Notes: a model not told the origin generated them from the letters alone. Positions 7,459 through 16,873 are shown, counted from the first letter of the stretch. The stretch is DNA of 64,000 nucleotides from FEN-1350 sp964386005 (GCA_964386005.1 CAYLSB010000007.1:41805-105804); one strand, 5' to 3'. Numbers and translations: made by a program.

Positions 7459-8841
7459 TTATTTCTTATTTCTAATCCTGTTAATAATTTCTAATGATTC
7501 CTTGACCATGATCTCTCCGGCCCCTTGTGCCAGATGGGTTGCCGTGCCCGGTTCATATCCTCCCTCTTCATATGCGGCATTATGACAGACGTAGCCGATC
7601 GCATCGTTGCATAGCGATACCATGATCAGCTTTTCAACATTCGCTCGCTTTCGAATTTCGAGTCCGATTTCCGCCAGAACCTCGCCCGGCAATCCCAGAA
7701 TGTAGACTTCACCGATCCTCAGAATCTGGATTTCAGTCTGAATCGTTTCGTTATCCTCATCTGGTTTATCCTGTTTGACGGGTGAAGGGATGTTCTTGGC
7801 TGGAAACCGGACATCCTTCCGAGCCGAGTCCACCGTCAAAGCATCTGATGTTGGAACATACTGCAATCTTTCTACCGCATCGGCGCCGAGAGATCTGCCG
7901 ATCCGCTTGTGAGCATCAAGGCCTCGCTGATACGGAACCATATCCCCGGCTGTTCCGAGCGTGAACAGACAAATTCCCCCTTCTGTTTCTTCGACAAAAG
8001 TGACGGCATCCCCGGGGTAATCCGCCGATATTGTCGTGGGCATGGAGGGATAGATACAGACTGGATGACATGCGTAATTCAGTATCGAACCAATAAGGCG
8101 ATCGTCCGCATCTTCCACGCGAAGAATCCAGACACCCGCTTCCACAGGACCAAAGCTCAAAACGGGATTTTTACTCATGGAAAACGAAACGGTGGTCAGA
8201 TCATCCGGATTCGTCCGAATTTTTCGTGTTGCCGCCTCCTCGGCCGTCACACTCCAAGTCATCACAATCGAGCCATCAGGGGTTTTTGTCCGGCGATTGA
8301 AAACGAGATCCGGCAATTCACTTTTTGCCAGACCGATTTTTACCGATTGTATATTCTGATTAGCCATCATTACCGAATCCGCCATTTTTCGGATCAATAT
8401 ATTCAGATACGATTGATCGGTTTTGGAGGCGGAAATCCTTTGCTCCGGCGGAAACTTGGATAGGGTAAAAACCTCCGGCCCGGAATGCGTATGGGTGGCG
8501 CAGATCATTACATGGGTCTCGGGGATACCTGTTTTCTCACAAATCCTCCGCCGTACCGGGCTGGTGATTTCATCCAATGGCGTGTACAAGAGATCCACAG
8601 AGATAAGTGCAATCGTCGTATTCCCCTCCCGGAGTACCATCGCTCTGGCATAGAGGTCGTCAAGAATCGCGCCACTCGGCCGGCCCTTCGAGCCAATCAA
8701 GGGGATCCCCAACGGCGGGGTTATATTTACCCTAGCAAATCCTCCTTGAAGTTCCGCCCGGCTAACCGGACGGAGGAGTGAACTGGAAAACAAGAATACG
8801 ATAACGAATGTCATAAAGGCGCTTCCATGTCGATGGTTCAC
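7459..8841 (-). CDS. secreted neutral ceramidase-like hydrolase
   Basis: A 460-residue protein resembling the N-terminal catalytic domain of neutral/alkaline ceramidase (Pfam family PF04734). Residues 1-29 are a signal peptide. GFARVNITPPLGIPL near the mature start, CATHTHSGPEVF (about 113-124) with its His-rich metal-binding motif, and GTAGDMVPYQRG near residue 300 are family hallmarks. The immunoglobulin-like C-terminal domain of full-length ceramidases is absent, as in many bacterial relatives whose substrate is unknown. It therefore acts outside the cytoplasm on an amide or ester bond, but ceramide itself is not proven. It is divergent from the aminotransferase gene. Confidence 0.85.
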   Translation of the reverse strand: MNHRHGSAFMTFVIVFLFSSSLLRPVSRAELQGGFARVNITPPLGIPLIGSKGRPSGAILDDLYARAMVLREGNTTIALISVDLLYTPLDEITSPVRRRICEKTGIPETHVMICATHTHSGPEVFTLSKFPPEQRISASKTDQSYLNILIRKMADSVMMANQNIQSVKIGLAKSELPDLVFNRRTKTPDGSIVMTWSVTAEEAATRKIRTNPDDLTTVSFSMSKNPVLSFGPVEAGVWILRVEDADDRLIGSILNYACHPVCIYPSMPTTISADYPGDAVTFVEETEGGICLFTLGTAGDMVPYQRGLDAHKRIGRSLGADAVERLQYVPTSDALTVDSARKDVRFPAKNIPSPVKQDKPDEDNETIQTEIQILRIGEVYILGLPGEVLAEIGLEIRKRANVEKLIMVSLCNDAIGYVCHNAAYEEGGYEPGTATHLAQGAGEIMVKESLEIINRIRNKK

Positions 8842-8983
8842 GGGTATCGGCTCCTCATTCGAGATTTTCTTTTTCGTATATCGTAATGGATTTCCCTTCT
8901 TAAGACCAGCTTATTCAGCCGCGCTGCTCTGGAACGATCGAGAGGATAATCAATTTGCGCCCTCGCGCCATACGATATTTCGT

Positions 8984-9013
8984 TTGCCTTCAAGGGAATA
9001 AACGCGGTATAAA
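8984..9013 (+). promoter_or_regulatory. candidate promoter of the exported aminotransferase
   Basis: TTGCCT (8984-8989) and TATAAA (9008-9013) with an 18-base spacer, 100 bases upstream of the ATG at 9113 in the divergent intergenic region. Confidence 0.35.
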
Positions 9014-9112
9014 GGAATCCGACGGAAGAGCTCAATGACAAGTCAGGTATGGTACCTCCCGGAAAAATCCTGTATCCTTTACCTTCATTTTCAAAATGGA
9101 AAGGTGCTTACA

Positions 9113-10465
9113 ATGGGCGAACTGAATATCACACGACGGCAACTCATGGCAACCGCGTCGATCGGTGCAATGACCTCGCTTTCACAGGGGATTCCAACGT
9201 TTGCAGGTTCAGCCAAAACAACCGGGAAACTGGCGATCCTTGGCGGAGAACCCGTTCGAAAAAATAAGGGCTGGCCGAATTGGCCCTATCATGACCAGAA
9301 TGTTATCGATTCGCTCATGAAAACCCTCCGGAGCGGAAATTGGTGCAGGATCGATACTCCATCGGGAACCGTCGCTGCATTCGAGAAGGAATATGCCAAA
9401 TTAATGGGCGCAAATTTCTGTGTAGCTACGGGTTCCGGAACCCAGGCCCTTCATACCTGCGTGGAAGCACTGGGCATCGGCGCCGGAGATGAAGTAATTA
9501 CCTCGCCCTATACGGATCCGGGAACCATCGCATCCATTCTGGCGGCCAGGGCTCTGCCTGTTCTTGCTGATCTGGATCGCGATTCGTTCCAACTTGATCC
9601 GGATGATGTGGAACGGAAAATCAATGAAAACACACGGGCTCTCATGCCGGTCCACATGATGGGACAGCCCTGTCATATGGAACGATTCATGCAGATCGCA
9701 AAGAAACACAACCTCAAAGTGATCGAAGACGCCTGCCAAGCCCACTTGGCGGAATATCAGGGCAAAAAAGTCGGGACCATCGGCGATGTCGGATGTTTCA
9801 GCTTTCAGACGAGCAAAACGATCGCCTGCGGCGAAGGCGGAGGGATCATCGGAAACGACGAAGAACTCATGGACCGATGTTATACCGTCCATAACCATGG
9901 AACCTCGCGCAAGGGACGTACCGAAGTGGCGGGGCCGAAATACCGCATGAACGAACTGGAGGCGGCCGTGCTGCTCGGTCAGCTTCCAGGTGTCCAGGAA
10001 CGATTCGTTCGTCGGAATCGCAATGCCGCCCGTTTAACCTCGCGATTGAAAAATACTCCGGGACTCGTTCCTCAAAAACTTTATGAAGGCACCGTCAGCG
10101 GTTCGTTTTACCTGTACGCGATGAGTTACCATAAGGAACACTTCCATGGCGTCGACCGAAGCGTTTATCTCAAGGCCCTCGGTGCGGAAGGCGTTTCGCT
10201 TAGTCCGTACATTAAACAGGGATTACATCGGGAACCCTGGATCGAGAACATCGCAAAAACGAGAGTCTATACGAAAATGTTCTCCGATTCCCGGCTCCGA
10301 CTGTTTCGGGAACAATGTCAATGCCCGACGTGCGATCAGGTTTGTCAGGAAATGGCCATGCTCTGGGCTTCGGGCCCGCTTTTGGGAACCGAAAACGACA
10401 TGGACGATATTATCGATGCGATTGAGAAGGTTTATGAAAACCGGAATCAACTCCGATCCCTTTAA
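9113..10465 (+). CDS. DegT/DnrJ/EryC1/StrS-family PLP aminotransferase with Tat-like signal
   Basis: A 450-residue sugar-aminotransferase-type PLP enzyme. ATGSGTQALH (105-114) binds the PLP phosphate, VIEDACQAH contains Asp207, and SFQTSKTIACGEGG carries the Schiff-base Lys235. The ATG at 9113 (AAAGGTG upstream) gives an N-terminus TRRQLMATASIG followed by a hydrophobic stretch, a twin-arginine export signal that cytoplasmic family members lack. The frame is open to 9035, but that start would bury the signal. The likely role is amination or dehydration of a keto-sugar; which one is unknown. It is convergent with the Gfo/Idh/MocA gene. Confidence 0.85.
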   Translation: MGELNITRRQLMATASIGAMTSLSQGIPTFAGSAKTTGKLAILGGEPVRKNKGWPNWPYHDQNVIDSLMKTLRSGNWCRIDTPSGTVAAFEKEYAKLMGANFCVATGSGTQALHTCVEALGIGAGDEVITSPYTDPGTIASILAARALPVLADLDRDSFQLDPDDVERKINENTRALMPVHMMGQPCHMERFMQIAKKHNLKVIEDACQAHLAEYQGKKVGTIGDVGCFSFQTSKTIACGEGGGIIGNDEELMDRCYTVHNHGTSRKGRTEVAGPKYRMNELEAAVLLGQLPGVQERFVRRNRNAARLTSRLKNTPGLVPQKLYEGTVSGSFYLYAMSYHKEHFHGVDRSVYLKALGAEGVSLSPYIKQGLHREPWIENIAKTRVYTKMFSDSRLRLFREQCQCPTCDQVCQEMAMLWASGPLLGTENDMDDIIDAIEKVYENRNQLRSL

Positions 10466-10520
10466 CAATCAAGTGAACCGCCTGAGACCTGGGATACCCG
10501 CATGAATGGATTACCGCGAT

Positions 10521-12014
10521 TTACAGTTCCCATCCCTTTCGATATTCGCGATAGAGGTACTTGTTGGCATCGGGCGCATTGGTGATTTTCATTTTCTCGC
10601 TGTCAAAGAGAACTTTCTTTCCGGCTCGGAGAGCAACGGTTCCGAGATTGACGGAATCGGTAATTGCAGCGGCGTTCAGGAAACTTCCCGGCGACGCAGT
10701 ACCGCCCTGGAAGGCCTCGAGCCACGATCCCCGACGATCCCGGTTTCGAGATGAATCATCCAGTTGCAGTGGTTTGACTTGACCTTTCGCGAACAGACGG
10801 GGATTCTGGCCAAGGAAATCGGCCAGAATGATTCCATCGTCACCAACAAACAGGATACCTTCCTTGGCCATGTCAAGAATATGAGCTTCAACTTTTTCGG
10901 GCAGCCGAGGTTTCATTCCACCATCGTACCAAAACAGATCCAGAGCCGGTTGATCCTGACGGGCCGTAAATTGAAAGCGGATACTGCAGGCAGTCGGATA
11001 CGAAAAATCGTTGTGGACTGTCGTGCTGACATTGTCGGCGATGGTGCAGGTGTGTGTCGCCCAGGCCTGAGCACTGACAGGGCTCGGCAGATCGAGGGCG
11101 ACAAAGATAGGCCATAAACTGTAGATACCCATATCGGCCATCGACCCCCCGCCAAAATCATACCAACCGCGAAAAACCGTGTGCGTATAATGAGGATGAT
11201 AGGGACGATCTAAAGTCGGTCCTAACCACAGATTCCAGTCGAAACCCTTCGGGACCGGCGGCCGATCGGCAGGAATCTCTGTGTACTGCGGCCACACCGG
11301 CCGATTGGTCCAGTTATGAATCTCGCGCAGCCGACCGATGACACCCTGCTTGATGCCCTCTGCGATTTTTCCATTGGCCGTGCCGCTGCCATAAGCCAAA
11401 AGATGCGTAGCTCGTCCTGTTTGGCGAGCCGTTGAAATCACAAGCCGACCTTCATAAAGCCGATTGGCAATGGGTTTGTGCATCAGGACATGCATGCCCT
11501 TTTTCATGGCCGCAATTGCAATGGTCGCATGCAGATGATCCGGCGTCATGATCTTAACAGCGTCGATATCTTTTTCGGTGACGAATAGTTCACGGAAATC
11601 TGCGTACGTAGCGCAAGATTCGTACTTTTCCGCGGAACGGTGCTTGGCGTAATAGGTATCCACCACCAAACGTCCAACTTCCCGACCACCCGGACAACCA
11701 GTATCCCCGGACCGCCAGGTGGGATTGTCGAGATACTTCCGAATTGTATTTCGTACACTGTTCTTTCCCCATTCTACATAATCGCTGCTGTCGGTGTTCG
11801 GATCGCAAACGGCAACAATTTGGATACGGGGTTCTTCGAGAAGACCGCCGAGCTCGTTAAATCCCTGCGTACCCATGCCGATATGAGCCAGTGTGATCCT
11901 GCCGCTCGGAGCAACAAAACCGGCGCCGCCGAGGACTTGACGGGGAACAATCGAAAAGGCGCCCGATGCAACGGCGGTTCCCAGAAACTGCCGACGACTG
12001 ATGTTCATGGCCAT
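10521..12014 (-). CDS. Tat-exported Gfo/Idh/MocA oxidoreductase
   Basis: A 497-residue NAD(P)-type sugar dehydrogenase. NISRRQFLGTAVASG at residues 3-17 is a twin-arginine signal. The Rossmann fold begins at ITLAHIGMGTQG, with VAVCDPN ending strand 2. MTPDHLHATIAIAAMKKGMHVLMHKP is the conserved region whose Lys-Pro contacts cofactor and substrate in the family. AAGGAG lies seven bases before the ATG at 12014. The DUF1080 gene ends 45 bases upstream, so the two are probably one operon. In known systems such pairs work through 3-keto-glycosides; here that is inference. Confidence 0.88.
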   Translation of the reverse strand: MAMNISRRQFLGTAVASGAFSIVPRQVLGGAGFVAPSGRITLAHIGMGTQGFNELGGLLEEPRIQIVAVCDPNTDSSDYVEWGKNSVRNTIRKYLDNPTWRSGDTGCPGGREVGRLVVDTYYAKHRSAEKYESCATYADFRELFVTEKDIDAVKIMTPDHLHATIAIAAMKKGMHVLMHKPIANRLYEGRLVISTARQTGRATHLLAYGSGTANGKIAEGIKQGVIGRLREIHNWTNRPVWPQYTEIPADRPPVPKGFDWNLWLGPTLDRPYHPHYTHTVFRGWYDFGGGSMADMGIYSLWPIFVALDLPSPVSAQAWATHTCTIADNVSTTVHNDFSYPTACSIRFQFTARQDQPALDLFWYDGGMKPRLPEKVEAHILDMAKEGILFVGDDGIILADFLGQNPRLFAKGQVKPLQLDDSSRNRDRRGSWLEAFQGGTASPGSFLNAAAITDSVNLGTVALRAGKKVLFDSEKMKITNAPDANKYLYREYRKGWEL

Positions 12015-12059
12015 GAAAGATCTCCTTGAAGCTATAGGACAAACCACAGCATAGATTGA

Positions 12060-12839
12060 CTACTTCAGTTCTTTAATGAAGATGTTTTTGAATTGCAGCA
12101 AGCTGGGCGGACTATTCCATTGTCCATTGCTCTTGCCTCCGTGGTGTTGCAGGGCAATGGGCCCAGTCGGTGCAATCCCCGGCAGTTGGGCATTATCAAT
12201 GACTTTCCTGCCGTTGAGCACAACCGTCACCCGATCGCCTTTCAGGGTGATTTCGAAACGGTTCCATTGGCCAACAGGTTTGTCGGCCTGATGACGCGGT
12301 GTCACAGCCGCTCGCACCTCCGCCGGCATGTTCTGGTCCATGCGGTACCCATAGAATTCCCCGGAACCGATGGGCCAGCACCAGATATTAACCTGGTTCT
12401 TGCCGTCACCCCGAAGAAAGATACCGCTATCGGAATCGGGGAGGGCCAGAGCCATTTCCTTGCCGTGAATGTCTCGAGCGTGAGTGCCGTCGGGCAAAAT
12501 GTACGGAACGCGCGGATTGATGTAGGGCGTTTCCTTGATCCGCCAATCCACACGGAGAACAAAGTCCTTGAAATTCTCTGTATGCCAAAGACTCTTGTCC
12601 CCTTTGGCCTGGCTTTCGGCATCGTAGTCAATAACGCCGTCGATGATCTTCCAATGTCCGTTGTCGCCATCGGGAACCTTCCAGCCGGCGAAGTCCTTGC
12701 CGTTAAACAATGCCCGAAATCCTGCCGGAGCGACATTGTCCCTGATCGGGCCTGTCGTGGAACCGACCTGGGAATACGCATACATGCCAAGAACCATCGC
12801 CGCAACAATGATTCCTATCGAGATTCGTGTCCTCTGCAT
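12060..12839 (-). CDS. DUF1080 / 3-keto-disaccharide hydrolase-like secreted protein
   Basis: A 259-residue protein of the DUF1080 family (PF06439, concanavalin-like fold), some members of which cleave 3-keto-glycosides. Residues 1-24 are a signal peptide or anchor. GFRALFNGKDFAGWKVPDG (about 40-58), DFVLRVDWRIKE, SDSGIFLRGDG and the WNRFEITLKGDRVTVVLNG segment are typical landmarks. It is followed 45 bases on by a Tat-exported Gfo/Idh/MocA gene, the usual partner type. Function is inferred from family and context. Confidence 0.87.
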   Translation of the reverse strand: MQRTRISIGIIVAAMVLGMYAYSQVGSTTGPIRDNVAPAGFRALFNGKDFAGWKVPDGDNGHWKIIDGVIDYDAESQAKGDKSLWHTENFKDFVLRVDWRIKETPYINPRVPYILPDGTHARDIHGKEMALALPDSDSGIFLRGDGKNQVNIWCWPIGSGEFYGYRMDQNMPAEVRAAVTPRHQADKPVGQWNRFEITLKGDRVTVVLNGRKVIDNAQLPGIAPTGPIALQHHGGKSNGQWNSPPSLLQFKNIFIKELK

Positions 12840-13024
12840 TTTGATTCTCCTTGTGCCATTGAATGGATTCGATTCGGTTATTGTTTTGTTTCACGTTGCC
12901 GTAAATAGGATAGCATCACGTCGGCAGAGATCAAGGATTCGAGAAGAATAATCCTCACGACCCAGGAGCCTCGTAGTATCGATCGGAATTTTCACTGAAG
13001 ATCTGCTGGGTTCACTCTCAGTGC

Positions 13025-14806
13025 CTATTCGAAGACAAGCGTCCCGAACTTGTCGAATTCGTGAAAACTGGGACCGACCCGGGCCCAGTCCCAACCGGTA
13101 CTCTTGCCATCATCATAATCGACGCGATAAAAATTGGCCCTCCATTTTGTTCCGCTCTTTGGTGGAATATTCAGCAGAGGCTTGAGCAGATCATAGGGAA
13201 CGAAAACTTCGGCCGTCCAGCCCGTAATCGAGGCACCCGATTCTTTGGAACCACCGGTAACCAGGGTCGCTGTTTGCGTCCGGCGGTTTCCTTCGTAATG
13301 CCAGGGTCGCCAGCCGAGAAACCTGCCACCGAAATTCGGAATCAGGATCGGCAGTTCATGGCCCAGCGGTGAGATTTCATATTCGAAATACACGGGATAT
13401 TTCTCGTCGGGCCATAAGAAAAATTCAAATACATCCTCGGTCCACAGATCGAGAAAATCTTCGTCCATTGTCGCTGTAATCGTACGATCTTCGGCATCCA
13501 TGAGGACATACATTCCCGTTCCAGAGTAGAGCATTTTAAAACGGGCCTGGTAGGGATGGCCATCCGTCGAACGCCGATTCAAGGGTTCCCATGGTACTGA
13601 TTTCCAGGCCGGCGCGTTTCCGGTACCATCGACGGCGAAATCTTCCGTTCGATGGATCCGTAGAATCCTGGCAGCCGATCCCGACTGAACCTCCTGAAGA
13701 CCATATAGGATGCGCTCGGCATTTTTGTAATAGAGTTTTTCCAGCACATCTTTGGGCAGGAAGATCCCGTAGATCATCCAGAAGCCCTGACGTTGATGAC
13801 TGGATGCACAATCAAAATACTCGTCATCCGTTTCCAGGAATCGATAGTACATCCGATAAGCGTCGCGCCGAGGGGTGGTGTCGGTACCGAACATAATGCG
13901 ATCCTGATATTTCAGGATGAACTTCCGAGCGGTGTAGGGCTGGCGACCCAACTCCGAGATTCGTGCATCGATATCGATGACCATATTCGGATACTGGTCC
14001 AGCCATTGACCGACGGTGGAGAGATCTTCGGGGTTGTTTCCGAAGTGGGCACACATGAATGTCGTCTTCGGATGTTTGGCAATAGCACGATTGCGCTGGG
14101 CAAGGAGTTCGTCGCGAGAAGGAAACTGATCTCCGAAGAACAACCAATTCGGATGTGCGTTTAACTCATGCCACCGCTCATTGTACTTGTCCAGCGGTGT
14201 GAAGAACGCGGCCGGATCGGATGTGTGAATCATCACAGGACGATGGTATTTGGCACACATTTCCCAGACCGCGTCCAGCTTGGGGTCGTCGATCGGCATT
14301 AGCTTACCATTTTTATATCGATAGGACAAGCCGAGAGATTTATGGAATTTCAAACCCTTTGCACCGGCCTGAAAACTCTTTTCGAGTCGTTTTGCCTCGC
14401 GCTCGCCCCAGTCCTCGTCGTCAATCCCATTGAAATTCAGCAACGTAAACGTCAGAAAACGACCCGGATAGGCCTCATCCAGCAACGACACCGTCTCGGA
14501 TAAATGCTCGCCCCAATTACCATCAAGATTGACGACGGTTCGAATTCCAGCGGCATCCATCTCGGCCAGATAATTCTTGACACGATCGGGCGTCAGATAC
14601 TCCTTGCCGCCACCAAGGTGATTGTGAACATCGATTACAGGAAATGCCGGTTTTTCCACGACGCTCTGTTTGGTTTTCATCATCGAACGGGGCTGCCAAT
14701 CACGGAGTTTAAGCTCGCGAATATCCTCGGTTTCCTGTGAAAACCCGATCGAGGCTAAGACAAATATCAGAACCAAACTAAGTGATACAGATCGCATTCT
14801 CCCCAT
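13025..14806 (-). CDS. secreted amidohydrolase fused to a CBM9-like domain
   Basis: A 593-residue two-domain protein. Residues 1-24 are a signal peptide, using the ATG at 14806 with AAAGGA upstream rather than the frame start at 14869. Residues about 55-375 are an amidohydrolase-2-type TIM barrel: VIDVHNHLGG supplies the HxH metal site, MIHTSDP and MCAHFGN supply further His, and MFGTDTTPRR supplies the catalytic Asp. Residues about 395-593 resemble a family 9 carbohydrate-binding or DOMON-like sandwich (AWKSVPW, YVLMDAEDRTI, EDVFEFFLWPD, GWTAEVFVPYDLL). The fusion suggests a hydrolase or decarboxylase acting on a polymer-bound or sugar-linked substrate. Confidence 0.85.
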   Translation of the reverse strand: MGRMRSVSLSLVLIFVLASIGFSQETEDIRELKLRDWQPRSMMKTKQSVVEKPAFPVIDVHNHLGGGKEYLTPDRVKNYLAEMDAAGIRTVVNLDGNWGEHLSETVSLLDEAYPGRFLTFTLLNFNGIDDEDWGEREAKRLEKSFQAGAKGLKFHKSLGLSYRYKNGKLMPIDDPKLDAVWEMCAKYHRPVMIHTSDPAAFFTPLDKYNERWHELNAHPNWLFFGDQFPSRDELLAQRNRAIAKHPKTTFMCAHFGNNPEDLSTVGQWLDQYPNMVIDIDARISELGRQPYTARKFILKYQDRIMFGTDTTPRRDAYRMYYRFLETDDEYFDCASSHQRQGFWMIYGIFLPKDVLEKLYYKNAERILYGLQEVQSGSAARILRIHRTEDFAVDGTGNAPAWKSVPWEPLNRRSTDGHPYQARFKMLYSGTGMYVLMDAEDRTITATMDEDFLDLWTEDVFEFFLWPDEKYPVYFEYEISPLGHELPILIPNFGGRFLGWRPWHYEGNRRTQTATLVTGGSKESGASITGWTAEVFVPYDLLKPLLNIPPKSGTKWRANFYRVDYDDGKSTGWDWARVGPSFHEFDKFGTLVFE

Positions 14807-14919
14807 GATGATATCCTTTCTGTATGGATGATGAGTAATAAGATATGTCCCTTTAACATGATCGGACAATCCTATGGAAACGGTATTTCCGGATCAATAC
14901 AATATGTCCACCTCTCGTT

Positions 14920-15336
14920 TCAGTCCAGCAAATTCACGGTTTGATATCCATTCTTTACATAGCCGCGAATCCACTCCGCGATCGGCCGTGCCATCTGTTT
15001 GATGGTTGTACCATCGCCGCTGGCCGCCGCCAGAGCCAGAATGAACCGGCAGCCGGACTCAGCATCGTCCACATAGGCCACATCGAGACTATAGCTGCTG
15101 ATCTGGCCTTCCTTATGATAATAGCGGGCCTTGGGAAAAAGACGTTCAACGGCATCACTCCACGCCAGGCCGCCATTTTTATTTTCCAATCCCGTCAGGC
15201 CGTCGCCGCCCTCAATAATAAACCGAACCTGTTCACCGGTGAGCCGATATCGCTCCGAAGCGGGAAGGGCTTTGTGAAATATGATTCGGCGCAGGCATTC
15301 GGCCAGTTCGCGCGTCGACGTGCAGTTGCCTGTCAT
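14920..15336 (-). pseudogene. truncated class-A beta-lactamase-like serine hydrolase
   Basis: About 138 residues matching only the C-terminal part of a penicillin-recognising serine hydrolase. STRELAECLRRI corresponds to the helix after the omega region, and YYHKEGQ with the following SLDVAYVDD occupies the place of the KTG beta-strand, with Glu in place of Thr/Ser. The N-terminal half with the SxxK nucleophile is missing. The frame stays open upstream towards 15450, where insertion-sequence-like DNA begins. I read it as a gene broken by that insertion and no longer functional; a short independent protein is the less likely alternative. Confidence 0.55.
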
Positions 15337-15450
15337 TGAGCTGAAAACCGTAGCCCCCCTCTGCTCTGCGTAGGAAGTTCCCGACCAGTGGTGTTCAATC
15401 TGTATGGTTTCCGTTGTTCCTGAGAAGATCGTGATCCTCTGTGGTTCCTC

Positions 15451-15693
15451 CAGGGCAAACGCACCTTAACTGATTGTTGGGACACGACATAGCCGATGTT
15501 TTTATAGGGCGTTCTATGGAAGGAAGGCCCATCCTGTATTCTTGGGAGGCTATGGAGACCGATGACGATCTGGGAGTATTTCAGCATTCTCCCCGATCCC
15601 CGTGTCGAACGAACGCGTCTGCATAAGTTGGAAGACATTATCACCATTGCCTTGTGTGCCGTGATTGCCATAGGCGGGCTTACATGTGGATGA
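15451..15693 (+). mobile_element. ISAs1-type insertion sequence remnant
   Basis: A left end and the first 43 codons of a transposase. From the ATG at 15562, GGGAGG upstream, the peptide reads SILPDPRVERTRLHKLEDII, which matches the N-terminal domain of ISAs1/H-repeat transposases (PF13808 type), and then stops at 15691-15693. The DDE catalytic domain is absent. A CAGGG tip at 15451, the form I recall for this family's terminal repeat, may mark the element's end. No matching right end is seen, so the element is decayed. It lies next to the truncated serine hydrolase. Confidence 0.65.
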
Positions 15694-15751
15694 CGGCTAA
15701 ATTCTGTACACCTAATTGTAGATGTCTATTACAATTTAATGACAGTCGCCC

Positions 15752-15796
15752 CATAAACAACGAAAGGCAGCCGCATCTAAGTCGTTGCGACTGCCT
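15752..15796 (-). terminator. intrinsic terminator after the ribosomal block
   Basis: On the minus strand a stem with arms AGGCAG-CGCA and their complements (15765-15796, one mismatch) is followed by TTTCGTTGTTT. It lies 13 bases past the initiator tRNA, the last gene of the block. Confidence 0.6.
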
Positions 15797-15808
15797 GATT
15801 TATGTCAC

Positions 15809-15882
<74 letters not shown>

Positions 15883-15926
15883 ATCTATCAATGCATTGTA
15901 GCACTTCCGATTGAATCTGCAAAGGA

Positions 15927-16361
15927 TTATTTTACAGATTCAAGTTCTGCGCGAATCCGTTCGGCGATCTGATCGGCCTGTCCCGTGGAATAACGATGAT
16001 GCTGCCATTTTGCCAGGACACCATCTCCGGTTTTTCTCGGGATAATGTGCAGATGAACATGATCAACCAATTGCCCTGCGGCCGATCCGGTATTGCACAG
16101 GATATTATATCCTTCCGCCCCGATAGCCGATACGACCGCCTGCGCGATCTTTCCCGTCAAAAACATCAAATCGGATACCACGCGGTGAGAACATGCATGA
16201 AACCGGTCACAATGAATCTTCGGAATAACAAGAGTATGACCATCTGCAATAGGATTAATATCCAAAAAAGCTAATATCGACGAATCCTCATGGACGCGAC
16301 AGGATGGGATTGTCCCTTCCGCGATCTTACAAAAAATACACTCCTGCCCAGCCATCGACAT
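15927..16361 (-). CDS. HIT-family nucleotide hydrolase/transferase
   Basis: A 144-residue histidine-triad protein. FCKIAEG near residue 10 and the triad HVHLHIIPR (about residues 100-108) identify the family; the middle His of the triad is the nucleophile that attacks a nucleoside phosphate. CIFC gives a possible zinc pair near the start. Relatives hydrolyse nucleoside phosphoramidates or dinucleoside polyphosphates; the substrate here is not fixed. It follows rplQ and precedes the initiator tRNA on the same strand. CGGGGAT precedes the ATG. Confidence 0.92.
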   Translation of the reverse strand: MSMAGQECIFCKIAEGTIPSCRVHEDSSILAFLDINPIADGHTLVIPKIHCDRFHACSHRVVSDLMFLTGKIAQAVVSAIGAEGYNILCNTGSAAGQLVDHVHLHIIPRKTGDGVLAKWQHHRYSTGQADQIAERIRAELESVK

Positions 16362-16396
16362 ATCCCCGTTCCATCAAGCCACACGAAAACCTGAAT

Positions 16397-16837
16397 TTAC
16401 TTTGCCTTTTTCGACGGCTTGCTTTCGGCGGCATTGTCCTGTCCAACCAACTGAAGCAGGACCAACTGACCACCATCGCCCAATCGTCTTTTGGCCAACT
16501 GGATAATCCGGGTATAACCGCCTTTTCGGTCAAGAAACCGCGGGCCAATCTCACTGAACAACTTGCGGATGACCGTACCGGTCGTGACAAGATCGCCATC
16601 CTGTTCGGCAACGATATCCCGGTCGGTAAGGATGGAGATCGCCTGACGGCGTGCCGTCAGGGTACCTTTCTTGGCCAACGTGATGAGCTTTTCCGCAAAC
16701 GGCTTGACTTCTTTGGCCTTTTGGATGGTCGTGGAAATCGTCCCGTGCTCGAACAGGGACATGACCATATTCCGTCGCAATGCCAGTCGATGCTCGCTGG
16801 TCCGGCTTAATGAACGTCCTGCTACGCGATGACGCAT
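16397..16837 (-). CDS. rplQ: 50S ribosomal protein L17
   Basis: A 146-residue protein (127 in E. coli), assembled near the peptide exit tunnel. The start MRHRVAGRSLSRTSEHR, with RRNMVMSLFEHGTISTT after it, is the diagnostic L17 N-terminus. The extra length is a Lys-rich tail ending in KPSKKAK. It follows rpoA by 36 bases, the standard order at the end of the alpha operon. Confidence 0.97.
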   Translation of the reverse strand: MRHRVAGRSLSRTSEHRLALRRNMVMSLFEHGTISTTIQKAKEVKPFAEKLITLAKKGTLTARRQAISILTDRDIVAEQDGDLVTTGTVIRKLFSEIGPRFLDRKGGYTRIIQLAKRRLGDGGQLVLLQLVGQDNAAESKPSKKAK

Positions 16838-16873
16838 ATTTGACTACCCTTTGTATTCGTGTACATCCTGAAA

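Noticed and set aside
15714..15736. 7-base inverted repeat AATTGTA
   Set aside because: Short and AT-rich in a degraded insertion-sequence region; chance is likely.
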